Source: Aphrophora alni
Lineage: Eukaryota > Arthropoda > Insecta > Hemiptera > Aphrophoridae
DNA: 64,000 nt
NCBI GenBank assembly: GCA_963513935.1
Contig: OY740766.1
Location: 2,386,001 to 2,450,000 of the forward strand
Reading direction: 5' to 3'
Shown here: positions 27,252-43,069 of the stretch, one piece after another
How the letters are laid out: each line of letters begins with the position of its first letter
Position numbering within the stretch: position 1 is the first letter of the stretch
Translations under genes and position numbers: made by a program
Notes under the pieces: model-generated
Told to the model about the DNA's origin: nothing
The model's database searches: none
Seen by the model: only the letters and a program-made list of their open reading frames with translations

Positions 27252-29525
27252 GTGCTTGGAGAACGCAGTAATTTTAACCTTTTCCTAAAATAATCATCTT
27301 CAATCAATAGTTGATCCTCTTCTTTTCAGAAATTGTTGGACAGGCTTCCCATAGAGGGTGGATTTTACAAATATCCTGATCTGCCACCCGTGGTAATATT
27401 TTCTAATCTTTATCCATTGCTTTTTAAACGAACCGTAGGATCCCACCACAAGTCTTCTTACCGACATGATTTCCCGCTCAGATTGGCTACCCAATCTTCC
27501 ACAGGGTTCTCGGTTTAACAGGCGTACAAGGGTACATTGAGTAGGTTCAGTACTGCAGTAAGAGTGAGAGAAGCTAAGAACTCTTTTAGTTAGTTCTTCT
27601 ATTAACTGGACAGTTGTTAGTCCACACTACATCATCACTACCATTCACACATTCAATAACTCTATAGTTTTTCGATGAACTTTCCAGCACTGTAGATATC
27701 CAAACATTATAAGCAGCCTTTATGACATTGAACATACAATAAATTGCTCTATCACTAATTAAAAACTTTAAATTTTTTAAATAAAATCAATTGTATGCTA
27801 TGAAATATGCTTTTATGAATTAGGACTAGTGATAGACGAATTTATTAACAAGTATGTGCAGTTTATTCTATTCATTGAAGGTTAGAACTTGTGAGTGATT
27901 TCAGTAGTGAGGTAAGTGTCCTATTGTATAAGTTACAACTACGAGGGAGCAATACAAAGAGCATAACTATTAAAGGCTTAAAAGGATAACACCAAGGATT
28001 TATAGGGTCGCCAAGTTTAGGGAGTGATTTCTGTGTCAGAACTTAATCTGCATTAACAGTTTAAATGTTAAAAGTTATAAGGAATATATCAGCAAAGTTT
28101 CTGTGTAAATACATTAATAATGATTTATTGTAATAAAATATTTAGATCCAACAAACTCTGCGTGCGACAGCTAATATAATAGAATCGAGCAAATTTCGAA
28201 TAGCCAATTGCTGAGACGTAGAACTCAAATCGTGTCTAGTGAAGCTATCTTTACTTAAATTTAAGAATTGTTTATTTATTTCAATAATGCAGAAAGTATT
28301 TAAGCATTATTTTTTACAGAGACTAACAAAATGCTGTTGGGAAATGTCTCTCGATTTCTGTTGTAAAATTGAATCTAGGTAAGAAAAAGATTGCAACGCT
28401 AAATGACCTTCATCTTGAGAAATAGGAAAAGTATGTACGAGTATGAAGACTCAGTTTGTCCATGTGACTTTATATATCCCATAACTCAGTTAGATATGAT
28501 TCCTTTGGTTGTACAAGTTGGCAGAATAGGCTTAACCAATTCTATGTTTCATTTTACAAATATATTTTTTAATTATCTATTTTGAAACCACAATTTAGTA
28601 AAAATAAAAGAAAAGGGAAAATGCTAAAATAACACTCTAACCATGAAATCTTTAAAACTACTTTTTTTAAATCGTTTAATGGACTTTTAAGTAAATATTG
28701 AGCTTGACTTGTGACATAATATCTTTACCTCAGAAGCAGGCCAACGTAAGTCAGGCTATGCCAACTTTTCAGGAGAGAATAAAAACTGTAAAAAAATAAC
28801 TCTGTCTGGCTGCAGAGCTAGCACTTGAATTAGCCAATAAAAAGTATTGATATCATTAAAACAGCATATACTTAACCCGTTTTTTGTTATTTCTTTTTGA
28901 TTCTACACCATATTTGGTCAGGACTAGACTTAAGTTTTTTTTTGTTTTTTTGCTGTAATTATAAACTCGTTTTAAGGGTTAGGACTTATGCTCTTATAAC
29001 CTTAAGTAAATACAAAATGTGATTTGTCAACTTACTTACGTTATGGCTTATGTAAAATCACATTCTTCATACAATGATGTAATAACCTGAAAATTGTTAT
29101 TTTTGGACTTACGTTCGTATGGTACTGAGATCTAATAAAACTCGAACACAAGAACTCGTTAATTAATTTTTGTGAGATATTGTGTTCCAGTTTTATTTCA
29201 TCATTAATAGACAGTTTTACTAATCATTATTTACAGAAACAAAATCGTATCACGAATATGTTGAAATAAAATTAAAATATTCTATATCCCAATTAATTTT
29301 TATAAGATGTTATTTTTTTACCAATCTGACAAAATTGTTAAATTCATTGAAATCTAGAAATCTAAATCTATATTTAGACCAAAAATGGGAATATTTTACC
29401 CATATAAGTATTGAGATTACATAATTAGTAAAAATTTGTGTTTCCTGGTTTAGATCTCATCATTTACAAAAGTAAATTATGTAAAACTTTAAATATAAAA
29501 GTACGATTGTGTTACTTTTACTATA
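27252..29525. other. unassigned sequence
   Basis: The first 300 bp are richer in GC and contain two opposed ~60-codon frames (27300-27518) with no recognised domain; this may be an old mobile-element piece. The rest is AT-rich with no supported feature. Confidence 0.45.
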
Positions 29526-29722
29526 TTCATCTGGTTGTAGCAAAATACCGGAATGTATAAGATTTAAACAATATTTGCAGTTGAAAATTATGTTTAATAT
29601 AAATAGTAAAAAAAAAAAAATAAAATAAAAATTTCCATTCATCTGGTTGAAGTAAAATACCGGAATGTATACGATTTATACAATATTTACAGTTGAAAGT
29701 TATGTTTTATATAAATAGTAAA
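29526..29722. repeat. two-unit tandem duplication (112 bp period)
   Basis: An 85 bp unit beginning TTCATCTGGTTG and ending ATATAAATAGTAAA occurs at 29526-29610 and 29638-29722, with about eight substitutions between them and an A-rich spacer (29611-29637). Confidence 0.85.
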
Positions 29723-30311
29723 CAATTTTACATTTTCCAGTTGTTTATTTCACAATATTGTTAATATACTGTACTTGGTAAATATTGGATTGTTAAAATC
29801 TGTAACTTATTTATCTGACGGGCATAATTTAAACTAGATAAAGCGCTTTTATGATTCTTACATTACAGACGGTTTCAGTTTTAATTTACAATACAACTTT
29901 ACTACAATTCTTCTATGTATTTAATTCTCTTCTTCTTAAGAGATTACTTCAGTCCTAAGCCCAACTGTTAAGCCAGCTAAAGTGTTTTTTATAATACAAC
30001 TAAGTTTATTGTCACATGCAATTAGGAGAGAGTGTTTTGAACGAGTAATTTAACGAACTATGTGTTTAAAATAAGGATGGGAAAATATCCCACAAAGAAA
30101 TATTTGTTTGGGAAGAGTGTGGTGAGGGGAATCGTGTGAAAAAGTTTTTGACAGGTATGATTTAACTTCAATACTATATTTTGTCGTCTAAATATGACTA
30201 AACAGTTAGATTCTATTAGTTATGTATTAAACAAAATTTAAATGTCAATGTATGTTACATATAATTAATAAATTGTGTTTATCAAATAATTATTTCAAGT
30301 GGAAAATATAC

Positions 30312-30360
30312 GACCTACATCGGGAATCGAACCCAGGACCGCTTTACTCATTCGGGTAGG
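30312..30360 (-). other. tRNA-like fragment (SINE or tRNA pseudogene)
   Basis: On the minus strand the stretch contains GGGTTCGATTCCC, the tRNA T-arm with the internal RNA polymerase III B box, followed by ATGTAGGT in the position of an acceptor strand that could pair with the leading CCTACCC. The D arm and anticodon arm are not complete and the whole is only about 50 bp, so it is a fragment, most likely of a tRNA-derived SINE or a decayed tRNA gene. Confidence 0.5.
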
Positions 30361-30721
30361 CTTTAAAATCAATAAACTAATATAAATTGTGTTTATGATT
30401 ATTTTAATTACGTTATTTCCAAAACGATTGCGTCATATTTGATTTAGAAACATGTGTTTTAACTTTTATGTATTTTTACGTAAATTATATTTAACGGAAC
30501 TTGATATCTCAAGTTACATTTAGTTATCAGAATCTTGGCTGCTCGCCAAAGTCAAATCCCACAGAAGGACGCAAATTTTAATATTCTGGTCACGCAAAGC
30601 AACAGGTCTAACTTTCTTGAATATTTTATACATGGAATTAATTTAGTTTATTTATGTTATTAGTGCTATTTAATAAATCATATTTGTTTTCGGACTTACA
30701 ACGGTTATTGATTTATTTATT

Positions 30722-31046
30722 TGATGGAATTAATGAGACGATTATTCAATTCCACAAAACAGCTTTAATTGCGACATATGTTTAGCCGTTAGGCATTTTC
30801 AAGCAACTAAATTGAAAACAAAACAAGTCTAAACTAAAAATGTGAGACAAAAGGAAAGGTTAGAGTAAAGGGGTTGAGAAATGACAAAAGAAAGGTCAAT
30901 GATCTAACCTGTGGGATGGAAATTGTCTCACATTTTTAGTTTAGATTTGTTTTGTTTTCAATTTAGTTGCTTCAAAATGCCTAACGGCGTCACATATGTC
31001 GCAATTAAAGCTGTCTCATTATTTCCATTATCATGGAATTCCATCA
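30722..31046. mobile_element. foldback with paired hammerhead-like motifs
   Basis: Arm 30722-30850 and arm 30924-31046 are reverse complements, apart from an internal ~22 bp length difference near 30741-30762. Each arm holds the same motif. On the minus strand at 30767-30806 it reads AGTTGC, TTGAAAA, TGCC-TAAC-GGC, TAAACATATGTC, GCAATT; the plus-strand copy is at 30965-31006. Flanking AGTTGC and GCAATT pair like stem I, GCC-TAAC-GGC like stem II, and ACATATGT like a loopless stem III followed by C. Relative to CTGANGA...GAAA, the minus copy has three substitutions and the plus copy more, so neither should cleave now. Confidence 0.65.
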
Positions 31047-32164
31047 TGTACCGACTGTTGTAACATTAAATTATATTTATTTGAGGTTATATATTTTATT
31101 ATTTCATAACTTGAGATGTTCCCTGATTTATTAAAATATAGTTTTAGAAAACAAAAATAAACCACTCTCCCATTTCGAAAATATAAAAAGTTTCTCTAAA
31201 TAGATATACTTTATTTAAAAGTAAGTGTAAATATCGTCAAGGATGCCACTTAGGGGAAATAAAAAGTCATATCAGGCAGCTGTTCAAAGTATATATAAAA
31301 AAATGAAAACAATAACAAAAATACCCTTTGAGTAGATATTAAAACTTTAAAACAGCCAAAGATACAAGAAAATTAATAACAATTTAACGTTATTACTCCT
31401 CACTTAAAAATTGACTTTTTTTAAACATTTAGAATTTCAAATCGAAATAAACTAGTAAAAAAATCGGTGAATGTTCAGACGATAGAATAAACGGTAAATC
31501 AATCGATTTGTACAATTCAAAAAGGTAAAACGATTTCACAAATCTGTTCCTTTGTACTTTATACGCAACACTTTATGTGGGTTAAGAAAAAAGATAAATT
31601 GATTTGGAAACGGGTTTTCTGTATAAAGTGTTTTTGGGTAACCAAAGTTCGCAGATCTTAACAACCTGGAAAGATAAATCGATTTTCATTTGATATTTAA
31701 TATTTTTTAAACCAGTTCTCTCAGTTTACGATGATTAATTTCTATTTATATCTGAATTAGAAAACAAGTAGAATTTTATGTGTATATTAATTTCTTTTAT
31801 ACACACACTATCCAAAGCAACCTAATTATATAAATATTTGTATAATTTGATTAAATCATTAAATTTTACAAGCTGTGTCGTTGAAGATACTGACATTATA
31901 TTGTTGCGACATTTTTAAATGTTTTAATTATCCTTAGATAAAAATCCCCTTGTTTAAATTACTTTGGCATTTAATTTATATTTCATTGATTTATCTTTCG
32001 AAAATGAGAAATTTCCTAACACAGGTATGACATAATAAACAGTTAAAAACAGCAGGAAAATGAGAGGTGGATAATTTTATTTAGTGATCAAAATTGTTTT
32101 CGTTTTTTATTTATTTAATAATAATTACAACTAAGTTTGCCTTATCAAGTAATTAACATTTCAT
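31047..32164. other. unassigned AT-rich sequence
   Basis: No feature was recognised here. Confidence 0.5.
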
Positions 32165-32169
32165 ATTAA

Positions 32170-32750
32170 AGAAAGCAGTGTTTGGAACACCATCCACTGA
32201 TGGAGTCCTATATTTTACACACAAAGTTCATGCGGTTGCTTATTTACACAATCTCGTTCATCAAATCCAGAGGTTTAGTTCGTTTCAGGCGCCTCACATT
32301 TTCTGTGTTGTTGATTACACGGAGCATTTCAGGGTTCTCGTGTTTTTGCAGTCTATTCTTATGCATGATTGCATATCTCTTAATTTCTTCTGAGACAGTA
32401 CTCATCCCGAGATCACGATGGAGATCATCATTTTGTACGAACCATGGCGCGTTAACCATGCTCCTCAGAGCCTTATTTTGGAATGTTTGAATACCTTTAA
32501 CATTTGTTTTCTTGGTACAGCCCCATAGCTGTATCCCATAAGTCCAAATTGGTTTTAATATTTGCCTATATACTAGAAGTTTATTGTGTAGATCTAATGT
32601 TGATCTCCTACCAAGCAACCAATTCATTTTCCTGAATTTAATATTCAGCTCTGTAATCTTCTTCTTAACATTCTCCTTCCAATGAATCTTTGCATCAAGT
32701 GTCATTCCTAGGTACTTAATTGTTTTCGTGAAAACAAAAATTGAATTCTA
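32170..32750 (-). pseudogene. Jockey-type non-LTR retrotransposon, 3' fragment of ORF2
   Basis: The minus-strand frame 32705-32244 is open for 153 codons, and upstream in-frame sequence adds NSIFVFTKTIKYLG before MTLDAKIHWKENV. It continues with LLVYRQILKPIWTYGIQLWG, NKALRSMVNAPWFVQNDDLH and RDLGMSTVSEEIKRYA, ending RLKRTKPLDLMNEIV. YLG(M/V)TLD and YGIQLWG followed by the APW...NDDLHRDL block are hallmarks of the region behind the reverse-transcriptase palm in Jockey elements. The palm itself is missing, typical 5' truncation on insertion. About 75 bp after the stop look like 3' UTR. No poly(A) tail is visible. No stop interrupts the remaining frame, so it is younger than the 9.7 kb fragment. 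Confidence 0.85.
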
Positions 32751-33227
32751 TTATTATCAAACACTTTAATCTGTCTGAATTACATTTGAATCTAGGTTAT
32801 TAAGTAAAACATGGTAAAATGTCCAATATAAAAATAACGGAAATAATAAAATAGCCGAGGTTGCAGCAGAATGCAGTTATTAACACAATCCAATCAGTGG
32901 ATTTAATTGTTTTAACTTTGCTGCATTGAAGCTAAATACAATTCTGTTTTATTAATATTCATATTATATATACAGTATATATGTTGCCTACCTGCATTTC
33001 ACACTCTAGTTATATTTAGTCCACACAGTATTATGTTATGATTATTAAGTAGATGTTTGGATATTGTCACAATTGTTTTATAAATTTAGGTTGCACGTTA
33101 CATTCTATTTTGTAGAATGAATAAATATTAATGAGAGAGAAAAATTATCCTAGTTTAGAGAAGCTGATTCTTAAATATATTGATTTAAGTTTGGGGAAAA
33201 CTTACAATAATTATCTAATGAAAAAGG

Positions 33228-33449
33228 TTAGTTTTATCACATCAGTTGACATCGTTAGTTGAATCAGCTCACAATTTATTTAAAAAAATAAACATAACTA
33301 ATAATGTAGCTCAAACAAGAACTTATAAAGAACTGCGAGGAAGTGGGTATGAATTAATTATTGATAAAGTAAAAATGTTAGGTGCCGACCACCCAGATAC
33401 ATGTCTTGTTGAAATCCATACTTATAATTGCTATTCCATTCTGTATTAA
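33228..33449 (+). other. 67-codon frame of unknown nature
   Basis: From 33246 the frame reads to NCYSILY and a stop at 33447-33449. Base composition is a little less AT-rich than around it, and a CATCAG just before could serve as a weak splice acceptor. The segment LGADHPDT resembles a string found in some TPR-type proteins, but eight residues are not enough to assign a family. It could be a terminal exon relic, a processed fragment, or chance. Confidence 0.2.
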
Positions 33450-33928
33450 ATGCCCCATATTGTATCACATTATTCAATTTAATATTAACATATATTACAC
33501 ATTGAATACGTGTATACAAAATACTATTACTGTATAGTGATTAAGTATTGTATAATATAATCATGAAAAATTGTGTTACCACACTGAAAAATACAACATA
33601 CAAATTATGTGAAGTGTTAGCAGCGAAATATGAAAATGTATAAAAGTAAACAAAAAATAATGATCATATTTTTCATACTAAAAGGACCGTTGTTTATCCT
33701 TGGTTTACTTTTTATATTTTTACCGTTATTTCTATTGATGAAATGATTCTGAAGCAATCAGGAAATTAATTTCTCTTATATTTTTAAAAGTTTAGTTCGC
33801 ATTGGGTTTAGTTATGAACAGATTCAAGGTATGAACAATGAATGTATGAAGGTTACGAACAATGAAGATATGAACTAGTCAGATTCTAGTCTTACTATAA
33901 TCTCAATTTTACGGGCTTGTCTGGTCAA

Positions 33929-38913
<4,985 letters not shown>

Positions 38914-40952
38914 TGTTACCAGGGGACTTAAATTTAATAAAGGCGGAACCAAAATGGTAACAATGTTTGAAAAGAAAGATAAAAAAAGACAAAGACAAGT
39001 TTAATAATTAACAAGGCTCAAGTTTATTGAAAACAGAAAGAAATTTCGACGGTTCAGACTTTGTCATTTACAACAAAAGACATCCTGACACAAATCATCA
39101 GTAAAAAAAAAACTTATGATTAACAAGATCATAAATTGTAAAAGTTATAAGCCCTTAATTGTAACATATAATAATTTAGATAAAAAAAAAATTAATCAAC
39201 AGATTCTAAAAATTTATCCCCCCTTTTAGTATATATATATATTTATAGTTACAAAAATTTAACAATAAAAAAAAAACAATGAGCACAGCTTAATAATTCA
39301 CAGAATTATAATTAATCAAAAAAAAGAATTATACGCCCTTAATGTAAAAGTATAATAATTTAAAAAAAAAAAAATTAATCAAAAGATTCAAAAAACTTAT
39401 CCCCCCCCTTTTTTAGTTTATAAGATGATAGTTTCTTTTTAAACAGTTACAGAATTTAACAAAATATAAACGAGCTTGATATTTTAAGTTCAAAAAAGAT
39501 CATATCTATAGTTAAGATGTTTATCACTAAACTAAAGTTACATAATATAATTGGTTTGAAAATTTCTTAAAAACTATATTGGCCAATAAATTTATATATT
39601 AAAAAAAAGAAAAGAATTTAGAAGTTTGAAAATTTTGTTAATTGACGTCAATTATTTTAATTTAGAAACTAACCTCTTGGAGGTTGTTAGGACCGAAAAT
39701 TGCATGCAGGCTCCACCCAAGAAATTGTTATATAATTTATAAATAATTACACAAGTCTACATCTAGAAAATAGTTTTAAGGAACACATATTTGCGGAAGT
39801 AAATTTAGGCACATATACAATATGAGTTAGTTAAAGTTCTGTAAAGTCAGCTGTAAAAAGGGACATCACTTTTATGCACTTGAAAATCTGAAGTTATGTT
39901 ATACAAAAAACGTGTTTTGCCAACAGGACGAAACTTGTTAGGATGTTTCGCTGGTTTGCGCAATGTGAGACAAGAATTTCTCTATTTCTCCTATTTCTTC
40001 TACCAGCATATTAGCTATGGCAAACAAAAAACACGTTTTTTTTTAACGTCTGTGCAAAATCAGACATGTTGTAGCATTAATGTTCTTTATTGAAGAAAAT
40101 ATCTGGTTATTTGTCAAAATTAAAGTAAATTAATTGCATCACAGAAATTCGTTAAGATTGTAATTAAAAGCTTCTTAGATGATTATAAATTTATTTATAT
40201 ATATATAGTTTTGTTTAAAAGAAAGCTTGTATAAGACTTGTAAGATTCTTCAAAAGTCTATAAAACGAAATTTTCTGATTTAGAAGAAATTTCTCTAATT
40301 GTTTTATATTTGACATGTTCAATAAGATATGCTGATCATTCAATGTTCAACTTTAGTTTGCACTTATTTCACAAAATTGTTCAAAACTTAAAATGTGCCT
40401 TTACAAGGTTTTGTAAATGATGTTTTAAGAAAAGAAAATTTTTTTATAATCATTTAGTTTCAAAAGAAAATAGAATATTAAATAAAACATGAAATACATA
40501 TTTTAAAGAATACATGATATTTAACAAATTATTTTAAAAAAAAAATTAACAAAATTTATAATATGACAAAATCTGTAAGGTTGAAGTACCTGGTTAATCC
40601 TGTCGCAGTTCACGTGAGCTTGTACCGAGAAAAATGATGATTTATTTTACATTTTAGAACGAGATTGTTTAAACTAAGGCGCACAAACTGTAAATTAGCA
40701 TGATGTAGTATAAGACTTGTAAAATTTGAGAAAGAAAGAACTTTTGTTAACGGAGTAATGCAGAATGTAGACCATGTTGTTATCACATCTAGACTGTGGA
40801 CGGGTAGTAGGGAAGCTAGCTTGACCGGCGAATTGTACTTTGTATTCAGGTGTCAGGCGATGCTTGGTTTTGGAGAGGGCCGCCAGGTGCCAGCATCTGT
40901 CAAGGCTAAGCAAGTTGAATGTATGTTTACGAATGTGTTTTTGAATGCTACA
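38914..40952. repeat. left 2.04 kb terminal direct repeat
   Basis: The only difference from the right repeat that I noticed is one A in a poly-A run near 39182-39191 (ten against eleven). The repeat contains a C-run/T-run stretch near 39400-39415 and a 65-codon frame (39896-40093) also found unchanged in the right repeat. That frame shows no domain and is probably not translated. On the minus strand at about 39046-39112, CTGATGA is followed at a distance by CCGTCGAAATTTC and then TTTTCAATAAACTTG, resembling an element 3' end with a polyadenylation signal. Confidence 0.85.
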
Positions 40953-40994
40953 GCTCTCCCCCCCCGAAAGACGGAGTTGGGGTGGAGTCAGAAA

Positions 40995-41126
40995 GGAGGC
41001 CAGAAGGGCCTCCCGCAAAAATTTTGAAAAAGGGACAAAGGGCCAGAGGGGCCTCCAAAAGGATTCTAAGGAAGGGGCCAGAAGGGCCTCCAAGAACAGA
41101 TGAAGAAAGGGGCCAGAAGGGCCTCC
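40995..41126. repeat. minisatellite, four GGGCCAGAAGGGCCTCC cores
   Basis: The core GGGCCAGAAGGGCCTCC or a close variant occurs at about 40997, 41040, 41075 and 41110 with spacings of about 43, 35 and 35 bp and purine-rich linkers. Each core is nearly palindromic (GGCC-AGAAG-GGCC). Confidence 0.8.
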
Positions 41127-42216
41127 TACAAAATTTAGCAACGGGGCACCTGATAGAAACAACGCTTCATAATGCTTTAATAATCACCACTCTAGGGTGT
41201 AGCCTCCTTCGGCACTTACTTATTAAATTTTGAAATTTCTATAGCGTCTCAGCTCTTCCCACCTATCATTGGGTCAAGCCCCCGACAGAAAGAGCTGAAG
41301 GGTGACGCAAAGGTCGACATTGCTGTGCATGAACTGACTTTGTACTCTAAGGTACGTGGGGAAAGGGGTGGAGTGGCACCTCGGGAATACCAAGTGGAGG
41401 TGACCACTCCGGGGACCAGGGGAGGGAATGTGCATAGCACATGGCATTGCAGGAAAGGTCGGACTCAGACGGGGGGAGTATCCTCTGAGCCGACCTTAAC
41501 ATAAATTATAAAAATAAATAAAAATAAATGAAAAACTCCTGAAGCCAATTAGGTCAGATCATGCTCAGCGTCGTTATTTTTAAATTCCTCTTCTCCCATA
41601 CGAAGAGAAATTTAAACTATTCACGGCTCTTAACAATTTCCGTGAGAAAAAGAATTTTGAAAGGTCTAAACAAATAATGCATTTTTTTTAAAAATGAACA
41701 AAGAAGCAGTATGAAACGTTGGGGAGTCAAAAATGGTTTTACTGCGCAAGGCAGGGCATGTAATATTTGACTTAAGGTCTTATGTATGTGTATCTTTAAT
41801 CATGTGCCCCAAAAAGGAATTTAAATTAATCAAAAAAGGTGTAAAAAAAAAATTTCATCAAAAATTTTTAAGTGTTAAAAAAAAGATGTACAAAAGAAAG
41901 AAGTGTAAAAAAAAAGGTGTAGCAAAAGAGTGTGGCAAAAGAGATGGTACCAAGATGAATGTATATAAAAGGTGACCCATGACAAAAAAAAACAAACTCC
42001 GGTTTTCTCATCCCTAAACAAACTAAATAAGGAACCAACATGTTGACCTGCTAATAATAAAAGACGAACAACCGAATAATTTAAAGAATAGACAAACAGG
42101 CCAACCATGTTGTCCTACATACAAAACTGGGCCCCTATAAATTTGGAAAAGAAAAAAAAAAAATTTAACACAATGATATATTATTAAAGAGTTCAACATT
42201 TCAATTTATTATTAAG

Positions 42217-42470
42217 AAAGTGCCACCATCTGCATCAACCAGTCCACCGCCAACTTGCCTATTGCTCATGATGATAAAATTTAAAAAAAAATAAATAAAA
42301 TAATTTTCTTTCAAGATGACAAAAAATTCAAAAGCAAGCTCAGTGTTCTTTAACGGGTCCACTAATCGCAGCAAATCCACTGCCATCTTAACCGTTGCTG
42401 ATAATTATTAAAAAAAAATAAACCAAGTAATTTAAATAAAAAAAATTTCTTTTAAGATGATGCAAAAAAA
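42217..42470. repeat. degenerate tandem pair of ~130 bp
   Basis: Two successive stretches share the order CCAC(C/T)...ATC...CATC, a GTTGCTGAT/ATTGCTCATGAT motif, an A-rich run and TTTCTTT(C/T)AAGATGA. Units begin near 42217 and 42355. They lie in the internal region of the large element. Confidence 0.5.
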
Positions 42471-43069
42471 AGAAAGAGCCAGAGAAAGACTCAAGAATTA
42501 TATGTAGTGTAGTTGTTGTGTATATATGTGTGTGTGTAAGTATGAATTGATACAGACAAGCGAAAGAAAACTCGAGAAAATTTTGAAGGAAATTTTTGAA
42601 TTTTTTTGTTTTTTTTTTGTTTTTAACTATTTTTTGGATTTTATTATTTATTTAAATTTTTTTTGGATTCCCGAATGAGCCCGCTGTCTGGATCAAATTC
42701 AGTGAATGACTAGTGTGCAGTGTATGTAAATATATATATATAAAAAAAAAAATATTTAAGCAGACAAAATAATAATAAAAAAAAAATTTTTATCGAAATT
42801 GGTTTAGAAGTTTTTGTGTAAGTGTTTATAAAATAAATAAATAATAAAAAAGAGACTATAGATTTATAGAGATTTAAATATTTAAACTAAATAAAAAAAA
42901 TTTCATCAGCAACAGTTGTGCAGTATTTGAAAAAGCTGCAAAACATAAAAATGAGCCTTGTTTAACAAAGAAAATTTTGAATTTAAATTTAGATAGTTCC
43001 AATGCAAAATTTTGAAAATTAACTAGGGTTCCAGAATTTAAAATTAACCACGCTCTGCTACCAGAAACA

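Larger units (their letters stand above)
40953..43069. other. internal region of the 38.9-45.1 kb element
   Basis: Starts GCTCTCCCCCCCC. It holds a GC-rich minisatellite (40995-41126), a GC-rich stretch at about 41240-41500 followed by an A/T-rich (AAATAAA)-type run, a lysine-rich 80-codon frame at 41733-41975 produced by A-rich sequence, a degenerate tandem pair at about 42217-42460, and poly-T/poly-A DNA to the end. No conserved protein domain can be read in any frame. Confidence 0.6.

Noticed and set aside
30312..30360. Functional tRNA gene
   Set aside because: Only about 50 bp with a T arm; no complete D arm or anticodon arm.
39896..40093. 65-codon frame repeated exactly at 44053-44250
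   Set aside because: Identity between copies only reflects that both lie in the young direct repeats; there is no domain and no coding-type divergence to judge.
40695..41162. 155-codon minus-strand frame across the left repeat boundary
   Set aside because: It crosses the repeat/interior junction and its middle is translated minisatellite; the counterpart in the right repeat ends after 88 codons.
41733..41975. Lysine-rich frame that might be a basic gag-like protein
   Set aside because: The lysines come from an A-rich stretch; there is no zinc knuckle or other gag feature.
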